DNA of 64,000 bases from UBA3263 sp964554665 (GCA_964554665.1 CAZKPP010000004.1:9617-73616), one strand, 5' to 3'. Positions 17,166 to 26,440 are shown, counted from the stretch's first letter. Notes: a model not told the origin generated them from the letters alone. Numbers and translations: made by a program.

Positions 17166-20100
17166 ATGATCACCATTCCGGTTGACAAAGCGCGCCAGAA
17201 AGCCCTGCGCGCGGCGCTCAGCGACTCGCGGCGAGTAAGCGTTTACGGGCTCGCGGGCTCGGCAACTGCCGTGATGCTCGCTGAAACCGGGCGCAAACGC
17301 CCCATGATTGTTGTTGCCGATTCGCTCGACGATGCCGGCTATCTCTACCACGACCTCTGCCGCCTTTGCGGCGAGCAGGAAGTGGCAATCTTGCCCAGCG
17401 GCTATAAGCGCCACATAAAATACGGCCAGCCCGACGCGCCGCAGCAGATTCTGCGCAACGAAGCCACCGCAGCCCTCTATGCCCCCGGCTCGTCGCTGAA
17501 GTTTTTGGTAACCTATCCCGAGGCCCTGGCCGAAAAAGTGGCATCGCCCGGCGCGGTTTCCGACCATACGCTCCATATTGCCGTGGGCTCCAAGCTGAAC
17601 CTGACGGAAACCGAAAAATGGCTCCGGGCCAACGGTTTCAAGCAGGAGGACTACGTTTACGAACCGGGGCATTTTGCCGTTCGCGGCTCGATTCTCGACA
17701 TCTACGGCTATTCGGCGGAACTCCCTTTCCGCATCGACCTTTTTGGCGACGATGTTGACTCAATCCGCCGCTTCAACGTTGAAACCCAGCTGAGCGAACA
17801 AAAGTTCGACGCCATTGACATTGCGGCCAACGTTGCCGGCGGCGGCGAAGGGGGCTCGCTGCTCGACTTCGTTGACCCGGCAACGGTAATTGCCGTGCGC
17901 GACGACCTGAGCTACCTGCCGGCACGCGTTGCCGCCGTTGCAGCCGAAAAATTCTCGCTCTCGGCAGCCGAAGCCGAAGAGGGTGACCCCGACGCCATGC
18001 GCAACGTTGTCGATACCGAGGCGTTTGCCAAGGTCTTCAACGGCATGCGAACCCTGGTCTACTCCGATTCAGACCATGCGGCGCCCGGCATTTCCGCAGC
18101 TCTCAACTTCGACTGCTCGCCACAAGGCATTTATCACAAAAACTTTGACCTGATCGGCTCGGAACTGACGCGCCTCAATGCCGAGGGCTACACCATTTAC
18201 ATACTATCAGACTCCGCCAAACAGCACGAACGCCTGCGCGCGATTTTCGACGAACGCGGCGACAAGTTCACCTTCACTCCGGTTATCGGCACTCTCCACG
18301 CGGGCTACGTTGACCACCGAACCAAGGCGTGCGTCTTCACCGACCACCAGATTTTTGACCGCTTCCACAAATATTCGCTCAAGAGCGACCGTGCCCGCTC
18401 GGGCAAACTCGCCCTGTCGCTAAAGGAACTGGCATCTATCGAGCCGGGCGACTATATCGTTCACGCCGACCACGGCGTAGGTCGCTTTGCCGGGCTGGTG
18501 CGCATGGCCGGCAACAACGGCCGCGTGCAGGAGATGATTAAGCTGACCTATCTCAACAACGACACGATATTCGTGTCGCTCCACTCGCTGCACAAGCTCA
18601 GCAAATATCGCGGCAAGGAGGGCGCCGAACCGCGCATTTCAAAACTCGGCTCCGGAGCATGGAACAAGCTCAAGGAGCGCACCAAAACCAAGCTCAAGGA
18701 TATTGCCCGCGACCTGATTTCACTCTATTCGCGGCGCCGTCAGGAGCAGGGCTTTCAATTTCCGCCCGACGATTACCTGCAACACGAGCTCGAAGCGAGC
18801 TTTACCTACGAGGATACTCCCGACCAGCTGACGGCCACACAGGCCGTGAAGGCCGACATGGAGTCGCCGCGCCCGATGGACCGCCTGGTGTGTGGCGACG
18901 TAGGCTTCGGCAAAACCGAAATTGCCATGCGCGCGGCATTCAAGGCCGCAACTGCCGGCAAGCAAACCGCCGTGTTGGTGCCCACTACCGTTCTGGCCTA
19001 CCAGCACTACCGCACCTTCAGCGAGCGCTTCAAGGATTTCCCGGTGTCGGTCGACTATCTGACCCGCGCGCGCACTCCCAAGCAGGTAAAGGATATTCTC
19101 GACCGCCTCGCCTCGGGCAAGCTCGACATAGTCATCGGCACCCACAAGTTGATTGGCAAGGGCGTTAAGTTCCACGACTTAGGGCTGCTGATTATCGACG
19201 AAGAACAGAAATTCGGCGTTGCCGTTAAGGAGAAGCTCAAGGAGATGAAGGTCAACGTTGACACGCTGACAATGAGCGCAACCCCGATTCCGCGAACCCT
19301 GCAGTTCTCACTGATGGGCGCCCGCGACCTCAGCGCCATAACCACGCCGCCTCCAAACCGACGCCCCATAGCCACGCAAGTGCTCTCGATGACCGACGAA
19401 CTGCTCGCCGACGCCATCAACTTTGAGCTGAGCCGCGGCGGCCAGGTTTTCATTATCAACAACCGCATCGAGGGCCTCTACGATCTGGAAAACACTGTGA
19501 AGAGGCTCGTTCCCGACGCCCGCACCATAGTTGCCCACGGCCAGATGCCCCCCGAAAAGCTCGAAAAGGCAATTCTCGACTTCACGGCCCGCGACTACGA
19601 TATTCTGCTGGCCACCACCATAGTTGAGTCGGGCATAGATATGCCCAACGTCAACACCATGATTATCTACAATGCCCAGAACTTCGGCCTGAGCGAGCTG
19701 CACCAGCTCCGCGGGCGCGTAGGGCGCTCGTCGCGCAAGGCCTTCTGCTATCTCGCCGTGCCCGCCGGAGCGCAGGTGTCGGCCGTTGCGCGCCGTCGCC
19801 TTCAGGCCATCGAAAGTTTCTCGGACCTTGGCAGCGGCATCCACATTGCCATGCAAGACCTCGACATTCGCGGCGCCGGCAACCTGCTCGGGGCCGAACA
19901 GAGCGGTTTCATCGCCGACCTCGGCTACGAAACCTACCAGCGCATTCTTCAGGAAGCAGTTACGGAGCTGCGCACCGAGGAATTTGCCGACGAGTTTGCC
20001 GACCAGGCCGAGGAGCAGGATTTTGTTGCCGACTGCACCATCGAATCCGACATGGAGCTGCTCTTGCCGGCCGACTATGTGCCGCAAGACCGCGAGCGCA

Positions 20101-20477
20101 TAGCCCTTTATCAGGAACTCGACAGCATTAACCGCGAGCTCGACCTGCGCGCCTTTGCCGACCGCCTGCAAGACCGCTTCGGCAAGATTCCGCCCGAGGC
20201 CGCCGAACTGCTGCGCGTGCCGCGCCTGCGCCGACTGGCCCGCAAGTTGGGCATCGAAAAGATTGCGCTGAAGCAGGGCAAAATGTTTATCTACTTCGTG
20301 GGAGAGCAAAATCTGGCCTACTATCAGAGCCCGATGTTCGGCCGCATAATCGACTATGTTGCAAAAAATCCGGAGCGCTGTCGCTTCCGCCAAGGCGAAG
20401 CTAAGCGCTCCATAGTAATCAGCGACGTCCCCACGGTCGAAACCGCCGTCGGCGTCCTCGCCACCATCCTCGAATAA
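17166..20477 (+). CDS. mfd: transcription-repair coupling factor
   Basis: DNA translocase that removes stalled RNA polymerase and recruits UvrA to the lesion. 1103 residues, normal for the family. UvrB-like N-terminal part (about 1-330), RNA-polymerase interaction domain with 'PGDYIVHADHGVGRF' (about 430-445), helicase core with Walker A 'GDVGFGKTE' (577-585), Walker B DEEQ (678-681) and 'TLTMSATPIPRTL', RecG-like translocation motif region 'GRVGRSSRKAFCYL', and a C-terminal TRCF domain. It starts 6 nt after ctp and is the last gene of the long plus-strand run; a minus-strand gene converges 5 nt after its stop. Confidence 0.97.
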   Translation: MITIPVDKARQKALRAALSDSRRVSVYGLAGSATAVMLAETGRKRPMIVVADSLDDAGYLYHDLCRLCGEQEVAILPSGYKRHIKYGQPDAPQQILRNEATAALYAPGSSLKFLVTYPEALAEKVASPGAVSDHTLHIAVGSKLNLTETEKWLRANGFKQEDYVYEPGHFAVRGSILDIYGYSAELPFRIDLFGDDVDSIRRFNVETQLSEQKFDAIDIAANVAGGGEGGSLLDFVDPATVIAVRDDLSYLPARVAAVAAEKFSLSAAEAEEGDPDAMRNVVDTEAFAKVFNGMRTLVYSDSDHAAPGISAALNFDCSPQGIYHKNFDLIGSELTRLNAEGYTIYILSDSAKQHERLRAIFDERGDKFTFTPVIGTLHAGYVDHRTKACVFTDHQIFDRFHKYSLKSDRARSGKLALSLKELASIEPGDYIVHADHGVGRFAGLVRMAGNNGRVQEMIKLTYLNNDTIFVSLHSLHKLSKYRGKEGAEPRISKLGSGAWNKLKERTKTKLKDIARDLISLYSRRRQEQGFQFPPDDYLQHELEASFTYEDTPDQLTATQAVKADMESPRPMDRLVCGDVGFGKTEIAMRAAFKAATAGKQTAVLVPTTVLAYQHYRTFSERFKDFPVSVDYLTRARTPKQVKDILDRLASGKLDIVIGTHKLIGKGVKFHDLGLLIIDEEQKFGVAVKEKLKEMKVNVDTLTMSATPIPRTLQFSLMGARDLSAITTPPPNRRPIATQVLSMTDELLADAINFELSRGGQVFIINNRIEGLYDLENTVKRLVPDARTIVAHGQMPPEKLEKAILDFTARDYDILLATTIVESGIDMPNVNTMIIYNAQNFGLSELHQLRGRVGRSSRKAFCYLAVPAGAQVSAVARRRLQAIESFSDLGSGIHIAMQDLDIRGAGNLLGAEQSGFIADLGYETYQRILQEAVTELRTEEFADEFADQAEEQDFVADCTIESDMELLLPADYVPQDRERIALYQELDSINRELDLRAFADRLQDRFGKIPPEAAELLRVPRLRRLARKLGIEKIALKQGKMFIYFVGEQNLAYYQSPMFGRIIDYVAKNPERCRFRQGEAKRSIVISDVPTVETAVGVLATILE

Positions 20478-20482
20478 TACCG

Positions 20483-22132
20483 TTAGAAGCGGAAGCCGAG
20501 GGTGAGGGCGATGCGGTTGGAGGTGTCGGTCAGGTCGGCCTGGGGGCCGTAGAGGGGACGGTCGAGGGTATACTCCTGACCATCATGGCGGGGGAAGGGG
20601 GAGAAGGCATTCCACTTGGCAGTGGAGGTTGAGTGAACGTAGGCCAGGTCAACATAAACCGAGTTCCAGCGGTAGCCGAGGCCAAAGGTGATGTTCTGGC
20701 GATTGCCGTTGAAGGTGTACATTGTCGACACTCCGGAGGTGTAAACATAGTCCTGACCGTCGCGGGCAGCGGCCTTTACGCCTGAGGTTTTCAGGCCGTA
20801 GCCGGCACGGAGCGAGAACTGCGGGGTTACGCGCAGCTCGGCGCCGAGGCGCAGTTCGTTGGAGCCGGTGTAGTATTGCTTAATGTCGGCGGCAACCTCT
20901 TGCGAGGCATCGAAGCCCGAATCGCCCATCGAGGGATAGGCTTCGTAGACATAGTCGGCCGACAGGATGAAACGTCCGCCAAGCACACCGGCCACAGAGG
21001 CCATCATGCGCCAGGGGCCCTTGCAACTGCGGGTCCAGTAGCCGTTGCCGGTTTCGGCGTAGGGGTTGCTTTCGTCGGGTCCGCCGGGATAGTTGTCGAA
21101 CGTATAGTAATTGTCGCTCTCCAGCCGACCGAGGCCGTAGGTTACCTGCGCGCTCTGGTTGAACTGCAGATTATACCAGGTGGGGGTGTGAACGGCCAAA
21201 CCGATGCGGAATTCGTTGACAGGCTTGAAAATAAGGCCCACTTTCAGGTTGAAGCCGTTGCCGGCCACCGACTGATAGGTGTCGATGCCCCATTCGGCGG
21301 CGCCGGTGCCGAGATCGTCGACGTTGTCGGGGTTGACGGGCACGTAGGCGTCGGAAATCTGCTCGTTATAGTTTGCATTGCGGGTAAACTGCAAATCGCG
21401 TATGCCAAAGCCGATACCCCAATAAATCATGTCGGCGAAATTGCCGCCGAAGTTGATGGAATATTCGTCGATATAGCCTTGCTCGCGCACTTCAACCTCG
21501 GCGTTGCCGAACGAATTGTTCTGGAACAAGCCAACATAATTGCCGTCTTGGCCGCCATTGATAAGGAAAGTGTTATAGGCCAGCGCGCTGAGCCAGTCAA
21601 CATCGTCGGCGTCGAAGAAGGGGTCGTATTTATCGGTGCCGAGCAGCGCGGCGGGATTATAGCCCTGCGAGGCGTTGGCAATCTGGTTGGTCCACGAAGT
21701 GTGGATTTCGGGGAAGTAGCCGCGATAGTAGCGGTTATAGCTGTTCACGCGGTTATAGCTTGCGCCCCACTGGAAGAAAGGCATGATTTCCGAGCCGGTG
21801 CGAGCGGCGCCGATGTAGCCGAAGTTATTGCAGGCAACGTTGGTTTGCGAGTTGCGGTAGGGCTGCGAGCCGGTGTTGGAAAGGGTTGTGCGCCGCGGAT
21901 CGATGTCGAGCGTGGCGGAAATGTCGCTTGAGCGGTAAACGCCAATGCCGGCAGGGTTTTGCGTAAGGGTTGAAATATCGCCGCCGAGAGCGCCGAATGC
22001 GCCGGCCATCGACATATAGCGGGCAGTGCCTCGCAGCTGCGAGGCAGAAAGATTATAGTAGTCGATCGCGCTTTGGGCGCTGACCGAAGCGCCGATGCCC
22101 GCAAGGGCCAAAGCAAGAGCTATTTTTTTCAT
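20483..22132 (-). CDS. FadL/OmpP1-type outer-membrane protein
   Basis: Predicted 549-residue outer-membrane beta barrel. ATG 22132 gives a clean signal peptide (MKKIALALALAG ... SVSAQ); an in-frame ATG nine codons earlier (22159) would bury it. The mature start 'YNLSASQLRGTARYMSMAGAFGALGGD' and 'LTQNPAGIGVYRSSD' are typical of Bacteroidetes proteins of the OmpP1/FadL/TodX family, and it ends in aromatic 'TLGFRF', as barrel proteins do. Family members carry hydrophobic compounds; the substrate here is unknown. It lies 45 nt after the Trp/Ser/Gly-rich gene, on the same strand, so the two are probably co-expressed. Confidence 0.8.
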   Translation of the reverse strand: MKKIALALALAGIGASVSAQSAIDYYNLSASQLRGTARYMSMAGAFGALGGDISTLTQNPAGIGVYRSSDISATLDIDPRRTTLSNTGSQPYRNSQTNVACNNFGYIGAARTGSEIMPFFQWGASYNRVNSYNRYYRGYFPEIHTSWTNQIANASQGYNPAALLGTDKYDPFFDADDVDWLSALAYNTFLINGGQDGNYVGLFQNNSFGNAEVEVREQGYIDEYSINFGGNFADMIYWGIGFGIRDLQFTRNANYNEQISDAYVPVNPDNVDDLGTGAAEWGIDTYQSVAGNGFNLKVGLIFKPVNEFRIGLAVHTPTWYNLQFNQSAQVTYGLGRLESDNYYTFDNYPGGPDESNPYAETGNGYWTRSCKGPWRMMASVAGVLGGRFILSADYVYEAYPSMGDSGFDASQEVAADIKQYYTGSNELRLGAELRVTPQFSLRAGYGLKTSGVKAAARDGQDYVYTSGVSTMYTFNGNRQNITFGLGYRWNSVYVDLAYVHSTSTAKWNAFSPFPRHDGQEYTLDRPLYGPQADLTDTSNRIALTLGFRF

Positions 22133-22177
22133 TTTATCGTGAGGGGAATTAAAGTTCAACCAAAAAGATAGGCCGGA

Positions 22178-23362
22178 TTAACGGCGTCCGCCGCCGGAAC
22201 GTCCGCCACCGCCGCCGCTGGAGCGACCGCCACCCGAGTAGCTGCTGCCGCTTGAACGGCCACCGCCCGAATAGCTTGAACCGCTTGAGTAAGATGAGCG
22301 GCCCGAGCCTGAAGTGGAGCGTCCAGAATTATAGTTATAGCTGCTTGAGCTCGACGAAGAGGAGGAGCTTGAGTTGCGGCTGCCGGAATAGCTGGAGCTT
22401 GAGGTTGTGCGACCCGAGCTGCGGCCCGAGGTACGGCCGGTGGCCACACCGGTAGAGGTGGAGTTAGAACCCGAGGGACGATAGCCCGCCGAGGTGGAGG
22501 CGGTAGTGCCCGAGGGGCGACGACCGGCACCGGTGGTTGTAGGATACGTGCCCGCAGGGCGACGGCCTACGGTAGAGCCCGACGAGGGTCTGCCCTGGTT
22601 GGGACGCGAAACGCCTGCTCCGCCCCAGCCCCAGTGGGAGTTGCCATAGTTGGGATGATGGTGGTGAGGAGGCAGCGGATTACCCCAGCCCCACGAGGGT
22701 CCCCAACCCCAAGAGGGTCCCCAGCCCCACGACCAGGAAGGGCCCCAGCCCCAGGAGGGTCCGAACGACCAGGACCACGAGGGACCCCAGTAGTTATAGC
22801 TCCACCAGGGGTTATAGTAGGCGGGACGCACGGTCCAGGCCCAGGCCGAAGGATAATAGTAGGGATTCCAGAAGTTCTGCCAGGGGTTGTCGACGTAGAT
22901 ATTGATGGTTGCGGGACTGGCATAGCCGGTCGACGTGGCCAGTTCTTCGTCGGCGTAGGAATAGTAATATTGCAGATCGGGGTCGTTGCTGTTTATAACG
23001 ATATTGGGATTCGAAAAGCGCTCGATCCGGCGGGTGTACTGAAAGTTGTCGCCCAGGTCGGTTGCGGTTTCGGGCTGCGGCTTGTAGGAGCCGCGGCGGT
23101 TATATTCATCGTCGGAACGAACGGCCGTACCGGTTGTGTAGTCAACCGGGGTGTTGGGTTCCAGATGAAAGTAGGTGGTTGAGGTTTGGGTCTGCTGCTT
23201 GGCGGCCTGTTTAACCTGCTTCTGCTTTTTTTCAGCCTTTGCTTTTGCGGCGTCGAAGTAAATGTCGTCGTCGAAATAACCTTGGGCACTTGCAGCAGTG
23301 GCGGTCAGCGTCAGCGCTGCGCCCAGCAGACAGAGTCGGCGATAGAGAGTAGTCGTTTTCAT
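22178..23362 (-). CDS. secreted Trp/Ser/Gly-rich low-complexity protein
   Basis: No known domain recognised. 394 residues: signal peptide to ASAQ (27), a charged segment (about 38-58, KAEKKQKQVKQ), a folded-looking part to about 165 ('NINIYVDNPW'), then five GPSW units of the form GPSWGWG (191-229), a His4 run, and a Ser/Gly/Arg-rich tail to the end with runs of Ser and Gly and a basic terminus. The Trp-rich part would be strongly amphipathic or aggregation-prone. It precedes the OmpP1-like gene by 45 nt and has its own strong promoter. Role unknown; a surface or matrix protein is a guess. Confidence 0.7.
   Translation of the reverse strand: MKTTTLYRRLCLLGAALTLTATAASAQGYFDDDIYFDAAKAKAEKKQKQVKQAAKQQTQTSTTYFHLEPNTPVDYTTGTAVRSDDEYNRRGSYKPQPETATDLGDNFQYTRRIERFSNPNIVINSNDPDLQYYYSYADEELATSTGYASPATINIYVDNPWQNFWNPYYYPSAWAWTVRPAYYNPWWSYNYWGPSWSWSFGPSWGWGPSWSWGWGPSWGWGPSWGWGNPLPPHHHHPNYGNSHWGWGGAGVSRPNQGRPSSGSTVGRRPAGTYPTTTGAGRRPSGTTASTSAGYRPSGSNSTSTGVATGRTSGRSSGRTTSSSSYSGSRNSSSSSSSSSSSYNYNSGRSTSGSGRSSYSSGSSYSGGGRSSGSSYSGGGRSSGGGGGRSGGGRR
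22679..22792 (-). repeat. in-frame GPSW(G/S)W repeat
   Basis: Tandem imperfect units encoding GPSWGW/GPSWSWGW (five GPSW copies), visible on the plus strand as repeated ccccagccccacgagggt-like blocks. The repeat stays in frame and could expand or contract. Confidence 0.75.
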
Positions 23363-23390
23363 TGCAGTATCCTTTTCAAGTGTTTAACAG

Positions 23391-23427
23391 TTAGACGGCA
23401 AAACCGTTCTTAGGTTTAGACGGCAAA
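23391..23427. repeat. 12-bp direct repeat in the leader of the Trp-rich gene
   Basis: TTAGACGGCAAA occurs at 23391-23402 and 23416-23427 (plus-strand reading), 25 bp apart, about two helical turns. The second copy overlaps the -7 element; the first lies in the 5' untranslated region. Confidence 0.5.
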
Positions 23428-23454
23428 TATACAAAACTTTTATCAAAAAGCAAA
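23424..23454 (-). promoter_or_regulatory. promoter of the Trp-rich protein / OMP pair
   Basis: Minus strand: TTTG (23454-23451), exactly 19 nt, TATATTTG (23431-23424). Both elements match the Bacteroidetes consensus perfectly. It leaves a 5' leader of about 55 nt. Confidence 0.8.
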
Positions 23455-23457
23455 ATT

Positions 23458-23499
23458 ATAATAGCTACTTCAGCCGTAAGCAGCCAAAATAGCTATTAT
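23458..23499 (-). terminator. possible terminator of the HdeD-like gene
   Basis: Perfect 10-bp inverted repeat ATAATAGCTA / TAGCTATTAT (23458-23467 and 23490-23499), about 27 nt downstream of the HdeD-like stop and followed on the minus strand by a T-rich stretch. The stem is AT-rich, so it is weak. Confidence 0.4.
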
Positions 23500-23525
23500 T
23501 TAACGGAGATTTTTCTATTGTTTAA

Positions 23526-24083
23526 TTACTTGTTGTCGGCTTCAACAGGCTTCATGTCGTAGGAACCCATTGCGAGGGTAAAGCCCCAGTAGATGAATGC
23601 CAGCGAGGTGAGGAAGCTTACGTTAACCATGTTCTGCAGATAGCCGGCTTCAAGGAAGAAGAAACCGATAACCAGGAGCAGGATGCCGTTGATGAGCTGC
23701 AGCCACCAGTATTTGCGGTCGCGGCCGTTGACCGAGGCAACCAGAGCACCTACGCCCCAGAAAATGAATACGAAAGCGATAAAGTAGGGGAATACGGCTT
23801 CGGCAAGAGTTACGCTGCGAACCAGCATGAAACCGATAAACATGTCGATTACACCACCGGCAAGCCACCAGCCCCAACCGCGGGGACGATTTTCACCGGC
23901 ACTGACGCAGAGCTGAACAACGCCGGCGCCAATGAGCATCCAGCCGAAAAGAACGGAAGCAACAGCATAGCCGATTGCAGGGAAGAACCAATAAGCAAAA
24001 CCTGAAATTACCATCAGGATACCGATTACCATAACGAGCCACCAAAGTTTGGTCTGGCCCCAGAAAGATGCAGTTTGTTTCAT
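23526..24083 (-). CDS. HdeD-family (DUF308) membrane protein
   Basis: A 185-residue inner-membrane protein with six hydrophobic segments, the arrangement of the HdeD/DUF308 family ('WWLVMVIGILMVISGFAYW', 'IGAGVVQLC', 'FIFWGVGALVASVNGR'). HdeD has been linked to acid resistance in E. coli; in Bacteroidetes the role is not established. The frame continues far upstream, but ATG 24083 is the sensible start, because the upstream part overlaps the divergent GT5 gene. It stands alone between its own terminator candidate and a divergent promoter region. Confidence 0.85.
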   Translation of the reverse strand: MKQTASFWGQTKLWWLVMVIGILMVISGFAYWFFPAIGYAVASVLFGWMLIGAGVVQLCVSAGENRPRGWGWWLAGGVIDMFIGFMLVRSVTLAEAVFPYFIAFVFIFWGVGALVASVNGRDRKYWWLQLINGILLLVIGFFFLEAGYLQNMVNVSFLTSLAFIYWGFTLAMGSYDMKPVEADNK

Positions 24084-24140
24084 AACTTGAATTTTTTGTA
24101 ATAGTTTAACGTTTGCTAATATAACACACGAAACCTCAAT

Positions 24141-24171
24141 TTTGTTTTTTCGGAAATTATTCGTAATTTTG
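24141..24171 (+). promoter_or_regulatory. promoter of the GT5-like / DUF4270 run
   Basis: TTTG (24141-24144), exactly 19 nt, TAATTTTG (24164-24171). Predicted start near 24176, leader about 20 nt before ATG 24195. Confidence 0.8.
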
Positions 24172-24194
24172 CACATTGATTTAATGACCCGAAT

Positions 24195-25025
24195 ATGAGC
24201 CATCCCAAAATGCTTTTCATCTCCCAGGAGGTGACCCCGTATCTGCCGTCGTCGGCGCTGGCCGACCTGTCGAACACGATGCCGCGTCTGGCTCAGGACG
24301 CCGGTTTTGAAGTGCGCCTGTTCATGCCGAAATACGGCAACATCAACGAGCGCCGCAACCAACTCCACGAAGTTATCAGACTCTCGGGGATGAACATTGT
24401 GATTGACGAAACAGACCAGCCGCTGATAATCAAGGTGGCCACCATGCAAAACACCCGCACCCAGGTTTACTTTATTGATAACGACGACTATTTCCAGCGC
24501 CATCCGTCGGAAGCACTCGAAACCGTAAGCCACGCCGAAGAGAACGGCGAGCGCACGGTGTTTTTTGTGCGCGGCGTTGCCGAAACCACCAAAAAGCTCC
24601 GTTGGGACCCGGTAATCATTAACTGCATCGGCTGGATTACCTCGCTGATGCCGGCCTATCTGAAGCGAGTTTACAACGATGACCCCGTTTTCCGCAAGGC
24701 CAAAATCGTTTACGTAATAACCAACTCCGAAACGGCCCCCGCCGAAGCCCTGAGCCCGCAAACCTACAAGCAGATGCGCTCCGACGGCATTACCGACCGC
24801 TTCCTCGGCTCGGTAAAAAACAAGCCGATCGACTTCAACAACATGAACCGCCTGGCCATTGACCACGCCGACGCGATTATTGTTGGCCACCCCGACGTTG
24901 ACCCCGAGCTGCTGGCCTACGCCGAAGCCTCGGGCAAACCCATGCTCCCCTACAGCGAAGAAATGATTGGCAACTCAGCCATAATTGCCGACTTCTACGC
25001 CAAAATCCTCAACCCCGCGAAATGA
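24195..25025 (+). CDS. short glycogen/starch-synthase-like protein (GT5 N-terminal domain)
   Basis: 276 residues covering only the N-terminal Rossmann half of a GT5 glycogen/starch synthase ('MLFISQEVTPY ... DAGFEVRLFMPKYGNINERR', 'INCIGWITSLMPAYLK'). Full synthases are about 470-550 residues with a second GT-B domain, absent here. The nucleotide-sugar loop normally reading K-x-G-G after the first strand is replaced by PSSALAD, so ADP-glucose binding as in true synthases is doubtful. Such short proteins are usual in Bacteroidales next to DUF4270 genes. The stop overlaps the DUF4270 start by ATGA, so they probably act together, but how is unknown. Confidence 0.85.
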   Translation: MSHPKMLFISQEVTPYLPSSALADLSNTMPRLAQDAGFEVRLFMPKYGNINERRNQLHEVIRLSGMNIVIDETDQPLIIKVATMQNTRTQVYFIDNDDYFQRHPSEALETVSHAEENGERTVFFVRGVAETTKKLRWDPVIINCIGWITSLMPAYLKRVYNDDPVFRKAKIVYVITNSETAPAEALSPQTYKQMRSDGITDRFLGSVKNKPIDFNNMNRLAIDHADAIIVGHPDVDPELLAYAEASGKPMLPYSEEMIGNSAIIADFYAKILNPAK

Positions 25026-26440
25026 AGAAATCCCCCCTGCTGATAATCGCCGTTGCCGGCGCGCTGCTGTCGCTGGCCGCATGCGACAATGCCGACCCGC
25101 TGGAAATGCCCGGCGCACCGCTCATCAGCGACCAGTTCCAGATTGAAATTACCGACACTTTCAGGCTCAACGCCCGCTCAATCGAGAACCCGAAAGTGCA
25201 GTCGCGAACCACCACCCAGCTGCTCGGCGCCATCGAAGCCCCGGCCTACGGCGTTCTCCGCGCAGACTATGTGGCGCAGATGTTTCCCTCGACCAATCTC
25301 GACGTAACCGGCGTTGAACTCGACTCGGTGAAGCTGCAGCTTGTGTTCGACAAAGAGGGCTTTGTCGGCGACTCCCTGGCCCCCATCGGCTTCGAGGTTT
25401 TTCCGCTGAACGACACCTTGCCCTACCCCATCTATTCCGACACCCCGATTTCCGGCAAATACAACCACAACCCGGGGCCCGACGACTGCCACGGCACAGG
25501 CATCTTCACCGCCGTCGGCGGCGGCATATCCACCGAAGCCGCTGCCAGCAGCTACCGCTTCGCCTACGCCAACCTGCCGTTAGCGTTCGGCCAGAAGATT
25601 CTCGACTACTTCAAAAATCCGTCGACCCGCCCCTACTTCAACAACCCCGACGAATTTGTAAGCAAACTGTTTCCGGGCGTTTACGTGCGCTGCACCTACG
25701 GCTCGGGCCGCGTTACGCGCATAACCGACACGCGCCTGCTGATTTACTATCAGAAGCGTTCGCAGATAGCCAACTCCGACGGCGTGCTGGTCGATTCGCT
25801 TCAACACCTCTACACCTACGCCATGGTTTCGGCACCGGAAGTTATTTCCAACACCTGTATCGACCTGGACTGCTCGCAGACCATCGACAAGATGACCGCC
25901 GAGGGCCGGGCAGTGGTTGTGAGCCCCGCGGGCTACGACGTTGAAATCGACTTCCCCATCAACAACGTTATCGACGCCTATAAAGAGAACACCACTCAGG
26001 CGCTGGCCATGATTAACACCATGACTTTCAGCCTCCCCGCCGACTCCATAGCCAACGGCCGAGGAATCAAGGCTCCGGAGTATCTGCTGATGGTGCTCAA
26101 AAAAGACAAAGACAAGTTCTTTGCGGCAAACAAGCTGTCCGACAACATAACATCGTTTACCGCCGCGCTCAACGCCAACACCATGACCTATAACTTCGGC
26201 AACATGCGCAACTATCTGATGGACATGATTAGCAAAGGCGAGCAGATTCAGCCCGAAGACTACACGTTTGTGCTGACTCCGGTGTCGATGGTAATGGACA
26301 ATTCCTCGTCGTCGTACTACGCCCAGACAACCTCGTCGCTCATGGGCCTTACGCCGATGATAGCAATGCCGTCGATGGCCGAGCTGCGCTTCAAGGATGC
26401 AAAAATCACCCTCACATTCTCACGCCAGCAGCTGAAATGA
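25022..26440 (+). CDS. DUF4270 lipoprotein
   Basis: 472-residue predicted lipoprotein, lipobox SLAAC (Cys21), followed by the DUF4270 domain over nearly the whole length ('DTFRLNARSIENPKVQSR', 'LLGAIEAPAYGVLRADY', 'GVELDSVKLQLVF'). The family is confined to Bacteroidetes and has no established function; location is predicted at the outer membrane or cell surface. Overlaps both neighbours by ATGA. Confidence 0.88.
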   Translation: MKKSPLLIIAVAGALLSLAACDNADPLEMPGAPLISDQFQIEITDTFRLNARSIENPKVQSRTTTQLLGAIEAPAYGVLRADYVAQMFPSTNLDVTGVELDSVKLQLVFDKEGFVGDSLAPIGFEVFPLNDTLPYPIYSDTPISGKYNHNPGPDDCHGTGIFTAVGGGISTEAAASSYRFAYANLPLAFGQKILDYFKNPSTRPYFNNPDEFVSKLFPGVYVRCTYGSGRVTRITDTRLLIYYQKRSQIANSDGVLVDSLQHLYTYAMVSAPEVISNTCIDLDCSQTIDKMTAEGRAVVVSPAGYDVEIDFPINNVIDAYKENTTQALAMINTMTFSLPADSIANGRGIKAPEYLLMVLKKDKDKFFAANKLSDNITSFTAALNANTMTYNFGNMRNYLMDMISKGEQIQPEDYTFVLTPVSMVMDNSSSSYYAQTTSSLMGLTPMIAMPSMAELRFKDAKITLTFSRQQLK

